Assembly: GCA_002686465.1 (NCBI GenBank)
Contig: NZCP01000058.1
Span: forward strand, 1 to 7,457
Direction of reading: 5' to 3'
From: Candidatus Woesebacteria bacterium
GTDB lineage: Bacteria; Patescibacteriota; Microgenomatia; UBA8517; UBA10165
Length of the DNA stretch: 7,457 nt
A program made the position numbers and the translations under genes. Under the pieces are notes generated by a model. The model did not search any database. It saw nothing but the letters and a program-made list of their open reading frames with translations, and had not been told where the DNA came from. Below are positions 1 to 6,000 of this stretch, in pieces; the first letter of the stretch is position 1; every line of letters starts with the position of its first letter.

Positions 1-3000
1 AAACAAAAAATGAAAGAAAGCGGTATCTTTATGACCGCTAAAGAACTTGGTGGAGGATACGTACCTGTAAAAGGTAGAGATCCTGTTAAAAGAAGTTTTG
101 AAGAAATGCAGTTAGCGGCTGAAAGAAGAGCGTCTAGAACTCCAGCGTTCGCAAGGACAAAAACGGGAAAGAAAACTAAAGGTGGAAGACTAGTATTGGA
201 CGCAGATTTCTTAAGGCAACATTACGGCAGTTTACCCCCAGAGCAAAGAGAAACTTTACTTCAACAGCAATTACCGGGAGAAAAAAGCGTAACTATAAAA
301 AAACTTTTTAACAAAATTGCAACTACCGCTCAATCTCAAGGAAAACAAACTACCCTGATTAATGCTGCAGCTGGCGCAGGCAAGACGTCTTTCGCCATGG
401 GTAATAAGGGAAGACAAATCAGATCGTTAGACGATTTGAAAGGTGGGCATAAAGTTGCCATTTTGAGAGCGGCACCCCAAGGAGAAAATTTAGTAAAAGA
501 ACCTTACTTTAGTAAATCTAATAAAGTAATTCACCTAGACGTACCCCCGAAAGAAGTAGCTAGAAGAAAAGGGTTAAGAGACAAAGAAATCTTAGCAGGA
601 AAATCTAAAACGTCATACGGAAGAGAAGCTGGGGCGCAAAAATATGCACCAGAAGACATGAGCGCGGCAGAAGCAAGAGTTGCGGAAGAATTTGCAGGGA
701 GACGTGGGAAGTTTAGATCTTTACAAGCTGTTCAAAAGAAAGGCGAATGGAAATGGAGATCTAAAGACCCGTCAGAAATAGAAAAGATTCATGATGTTCC
801 CATGACTATGGGAGCAGGAGCGATTACACCCCCACACAAGGGTCACGGAGAGCTTTTAAGACAAATACAAGCAGACGCTAAAAAGTCTGGAAGAACTCCC
901 GTTTTTGCCGTGTCCAAAGGGGCAACCAGAACAGAAGACGTAGGCTTATCTATCAAGGAAAAGATAGACTTAGCTAAACTTCATCATCCAAACGTACATT
1001 ATATGACTTCAGATGGGTACAACATGCCTGAAGTAACCAGAATAGGAGGGAAGTTAGTTAGAGCGGGGAAAGGCTCAAAGGTGCTCCTTGGTTCGGATAG
1101 AGTAAATGATCCTAATGTCGCAGGCAAGTTCAAAAAGAAAGGATTTGAAGTGTCTGAAGTCAAGAGAGATTTAGAAGCCGCTGGAATGGGAGACACCTCA
1201 GCTATAAGCGCAACGAAAGTAAGAACCGCTCTTATGGAAGGTCGAAAAACGGAGGCAGCAAAAGCTTTAGAACCGCGTGTTGCGGAAGTATTGACTAGAC
1301 CGGAAAATGTGAGAACCATGAAATCACGAAACGTTCTCATCAAGCAAAGAGATCAAGACATCAAAAGGGTTGAAAAACGGATAGCTGAAGAATTTGAAAG
1401 ACTAAACTCTATGTCCCAATCGAGGGGCCTCAGAAAACCCGGGCCATCGCAAATGAAAAGCATATCCGGTAATGTCAAAAAATATGCAGAAGGTACATTA
1501 ATTGGAAGAGAAGGAAGGGTTGTTAAACCAGATAAAGAAGTCGTAGATAGTGTAAACAAAATAAAAGACTTAAGAGACAATGAAAGAAATAGACTTAAAA
1601 GTAAATATAATAAACAACTTTCTGATTTACAGCATCAAAATCCAATTCAATTTGCAGGAGGCTTTGTCCCGAATTTTGCCACGGAGGAAGACTGGCACAA
1701 AACTGGCTCTCCAGAAGTTGTTGACCTGAAGAGACGTCAGACGAATCTTAAGGCGGCTAAGTATCGGATCCGAAAAAAGCTTGGGGCTGCTGCTGAAGCT
1801 GACCCAAAATACAAGGAGTTCACAGAACAGGAGAAAGTTAACCAAGCTAAACTACGAAAACTTACCGGTGCCAAACGTAGATCCCCCGTAGAGATGAAAT
1901 CGATTTGGGAAAATAGGTCTGCGCAAATCCAAGAAATGAAAAATAGGCCCGGCTTTGGCCAAGCAGATGCCGCAAAAGCACTAAATGTAAGCCAAAGTGC
2001 GATAGCGTCGTGGGCAAACCCCACTATACGAGGTCACGGTCAGGCAGCTAGATCTGCCCTTGGTTCGGCAAATTATAAAATATTTCAAAATAATATAAGT
2101 GGAGAGAAAAATTCGTTAGCGGCGAACGGTAGACAAAAAATAGGTGGTGGAGGGATGGCAATTTCTTTTGAAAATGCTATAGCAAGAAATTTTGGAGCCT
2201 CTGAAAAAAACACTAGTCGCCCAATGGACTTCGACACCAAGAGAGCGCTGATAGGCCCCGGAAAGGTCGACAGAAAAACGTTGCAGATGCGAACGGGTAC
2301 TAAGTTTGGAGATGCAATTTTTAATTCATCTGGGCACGATGACAGCAAGAAGGGTTATTTTTTAAATAAATATATCAGAGAAAGAACCGAGCAAGGAATT
2401 AAATTAAATTTAAATAAAAAATTTGCAAGTAAAGGAGCGGGTAAAAAGAAGAAACCCGGACCACCCCAAATAACCCTCAGAAATACAGGAAGGTTTGCAG
2501 AAATTTTACACGGAGGAGTAGATAAGATAAAGAGCATCCCGTACACCGTTGAGCAAATTAAAAAAGCGGCAGGTATTGACGAGTCTGTTTTAAGCAGTAA
2601 ACACAATAAAAAAAGAATTAAATTCTCATACCAACAAGACGCTATTCTAGCGCGCGAACTTCCCGGTATGTTTAGTAAGAAAAAAGGAAAAGCCGCGGGC
2701 TACATTCCAAACTTTGCAAAAGCTGCTGGCTCTGTTCAAAAAAGAAAAAGAGCACCTCTAACAGTTTCATCCAAACCCGGTACTCATCACACTGGTGTTG
2801 GTGGCGGGGCAAGTCTTGATGTCGTAAACTTCACTTCAAGAGTTGGTAAGGAAGCCTTCAGTAATGTTAGGGCTAAGTCAGTTGCTGACCCAAAAGGCGA
2901 AGGGAAAGCATTACAAGTTCTGTTTGTAAGTCCTGCGCCTAAGCATTTACGTGGTAAAGGATATGGTAAAGATCTTTATCATCAATTACATGCTCACGCA

Positions 3001-6000
3001 AAAAGAACAGGTCATAACGCTTTGTTGGGGGATAGCTCTACTTCTTTGTCAGCTATGCACGTTGTAAGAAGCGTCGGTCAAGGGAAAAAATTTACAACGG
3101 CTCCAAATTTAAGAAAAATGGAGGGTTATGGCGACCCAGAACCTTCATGGACTAACATGGGGCAAACAGACTGGACATATCGAATGGCTTCAGCAGGGTT
3201 CACTCCTAATTTCGAAGCAAGCTTAAACGGCATTAAAGAAGCTATAGGAAGAGAAGAGTCTAGGGGAGGAAAGGCGGAGGTTTTATATTCTCACAGATTA
3301 CAGTCACCAGTTGTTGTCAGTAAAAAACAAGTAGAAGAGCACGGTAAAAACGCTGACAAAATAATTAGAAAGGATCACGTAGGTAGAGGGCAAGGGGGAT
3401 CAAAATCTAATTTAATGAAAACTGGATCAGGTAAGGAAATGTATTCTGACGGACACATTCCGAATTTCTTCTTTGATGCTATGGGCATTGGTGCGTTTGC
3501 TTACATGGGGCAAATGCCAAAGATTGAAAAAATGATGGATAAGGGTGCTGTGGCTATGGAAAAAGCTGGGCGAGCAACAGCAAGGTACGCAGCATTATTA
3601 GATCAGACCAAAGGGAAGATCGAACAGAACAGCGTGGCGTTAGATAGTAATCATAAAGAGCTAGATAAATTAACTGATTTAAAATTAGATGACCTTGCGC
3701 CTAGCGAAAAAAGAGAAGTAGATAGGGCGACCGGCGGTAGACGAGTAGAAAGGAGAGGTGCGTTTGGTGCTCCGACGAAGATGGAGTCAGAGCAAGATCA
3801 ATTTACTCGTTATAAACAACAAAGAGAAAGAGAAATACTGGATAGAAGAACCGGTCTTGAAGCAGACACAGCTAAACAAGAAAGCAGATTACCAAGAAGA
3901 GAAAAGAAAGCTAAAGAGGCTCAAGAAGCGTCATCAGCTTTAGCTGAAAAACGCGAAAGCGCAGAAAAATTCAAATCGGGGGCCGCGTTGGGTGGCATGA
4001 TGGGTGGCATGGTTCTTTCGTCTATGGCCGGAATGATAGACGATGAATCAAGTAAGCTAAAAGGCACATTAAGTTCTTTGGGAGAAGGAGCCTCCATGGC
4101 TGCGACAGCAATGTTTATGATACCCGGTCCAGCAGGCTTAGTTGTAGGCGGGCTAGCGTTAGTAAGCAAAGCTACGATAGGTATTCACTCTGCATTTACG
4201 GATATAGGTCCAAGGTTGAAAAAGGAAGCGGAAAACGCTAGGGCGAAATTTACAAAACTAAGCGACAGTACTCAAAAATATGCACAGGTTTTTCAAAAAC
4301 TCCAAGCAGCTTATGAAGATCCTAATACCGGTGGAAAAACTCTGACAAGACTAGAAGATAATTTAGCCGACGCCATGTCAGGATTACCTGATCAATACCG
4401 TAGTCAAGTAGTTGCCGCAGCTAACCTAACGGAAATGCAACAAGTTGTTGCTGAAGCTTTAAAAGAAGAAGCTAGTCAATTAAAACAAAAACAAATAGCC
4501 GCTGAGTTCGGTGAAAAACTAGATAAGGCGGACGACTTACTTGGAGACATCTCATTTTTCGGTTTAGGTAATGACAGAGTCTTCGCAGATACAAAAGCTG
4601 GGAACAAGGCACAAGGCGAATTTGCTGGCGCCACGGTTGCTTCCCTGTCAGATGAAGCATTAGAACAGTTCGCTAAAGCGACACAAAGTGGAGCAGACCT
4701 TATTGGCGTATTCGAAGACCTTCCGAAGATCTCAAGCCAAATGTTGGAGTCGATGGAAAAATTAAAATCCATGTCACAAGATACTGACGAGATCATGGAT
4801 CGCTTGAAGCAAAAAGCTCAAGAACTGGTAGCAAGAAAAGAGCTAAATAAAAACATAACCAAATCCAAGGGGGAAGACGCCAAAGCTCAGGGCGCGACCA
4901 GAAGGCAGGCGGCAGAGGCCGCGAAAGAACTTAACGCAATGAACGAGGTCTTAGCAAGAACAGCTATGCTAGCCGGTCAAAAAGTCGCAGACGCAAAGAC
5001 CTTAAAAGAAAGAAAAGCTGCAGCAAACAGAGAAGTTCAATTGACTGAGGCAGAGCTAGAAGTTGACAGAATGTCTCCCTTTGTCGGTAAAGGTACAACA
5101 GCAATGATGAAGGAAGATATAAATTTTGCTAGAGTACTCGAAAGACAAACCAAAGACAGAAGAGAGGTAACTAGAAAAAATAACGTAGATAACTTTGGAA
5201 AAATATTTAAAGAACTTAACGCAAAAAAAATATCAGGACAGTCCATACTGGATAGAGGTGCGGGAAGCAGGGGTCAAGACAAATACTTTGAAGGACAGGC
5301 GAATATTGAAAAGACACAAAAAGTAATAGATAAGCTTGCTCAAATTCAATTAAAAGGAGAAGAGGCGGGCTTAGGTAGAACTGAAATTAACGCTCAGTTA
5401 GAAAATTTCTTAAAGCAAGAAGATGTGGGAGAAACGCTAGGCACGGGTAAAGTAGCTACACTTCTCCAGTCTATAAAGGAAGCAAATCAAGCGGTTGTTA
5501 CAAAGCTGGCTAACATGGACATCAACCAAAAAAAAGAACGTGCTATAATTCAAAAAAAGAGGGTCGCCGCCGCAAGAAAAAGACTTGATGACGTAGATAG
5601 AAAAGCCATGGGAGGCATCAAGGCGTTTATAGATCCGAAATCTTTCCAAGGAGTTATTGATCAGTTCAACGCAGGATTGAAGCAAATGGCTGTAGGAACG
5701 AGAACTGGTAGTGGCATAACTCAAGGTAGGGGTGCTATAAAAATCGCATCTTCTCTAAAGTCAATGATAGGAATGACGCCTGATACTCCGGGATTCAATA
5801 AGCTAAGAGACTTCGCTGCGGTAGGAAGAGCCAAAGACATGAAGAGAAACGCCAGAATGGCGAGAGAACAACTCCTTCACCGAGCTAATAGGACTACAGA
5901 TCCGGAGCAAAAAAAGATGCTCTTGGACTTGGCAAATAATAAAGAAGGGTTAATGCAGTTCCTTGATCCAACTATCGATCCAAAAACAGGCAAGACCGTG

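Noticed and set aside
49..75. Possible fifth, N-terminal copy of the linker motif (GGGYVPVKG, residues 17-25)
   Set aside because: It keeps G-Y-V-P but lacks the Asn-Phe that all four accepted copies share. It could be a decayed copy but is not supported on its own.
181..2019. Reading the P-loop, nucleotidylyltransferase and helix-turn-helix together as a rearranged NadR
   Set aside because: NadR also combines these three elements, but order, spacing and the intervening linker motif differ, so orthology is not supported; only the kinase/transferase pairing is kept as a hypothesis.
999..2606. Several minus-strand open frames of 72-114 codons (for example 999-1343, 1353-1580, 1737-2024, 2085-2348, 2355-2606)
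   Set aside because: They lie antisense to the uninterrupted frame 1 gene, encode Phe/Ser/Leu-rich sequences as expected opposite a purine-rich coding strand, and show no recognisable domain.
3758..3943. Plus-strand frame 2 open frame of 61 codons starting with GTG, preceded by AGGAG
   Set aside because: The purine run is only about two bases from the GTG, too close for a normal ribosome binding site, and the product is a Lys/Arg/Gln-rich read-through of the coiled-coil coding region.
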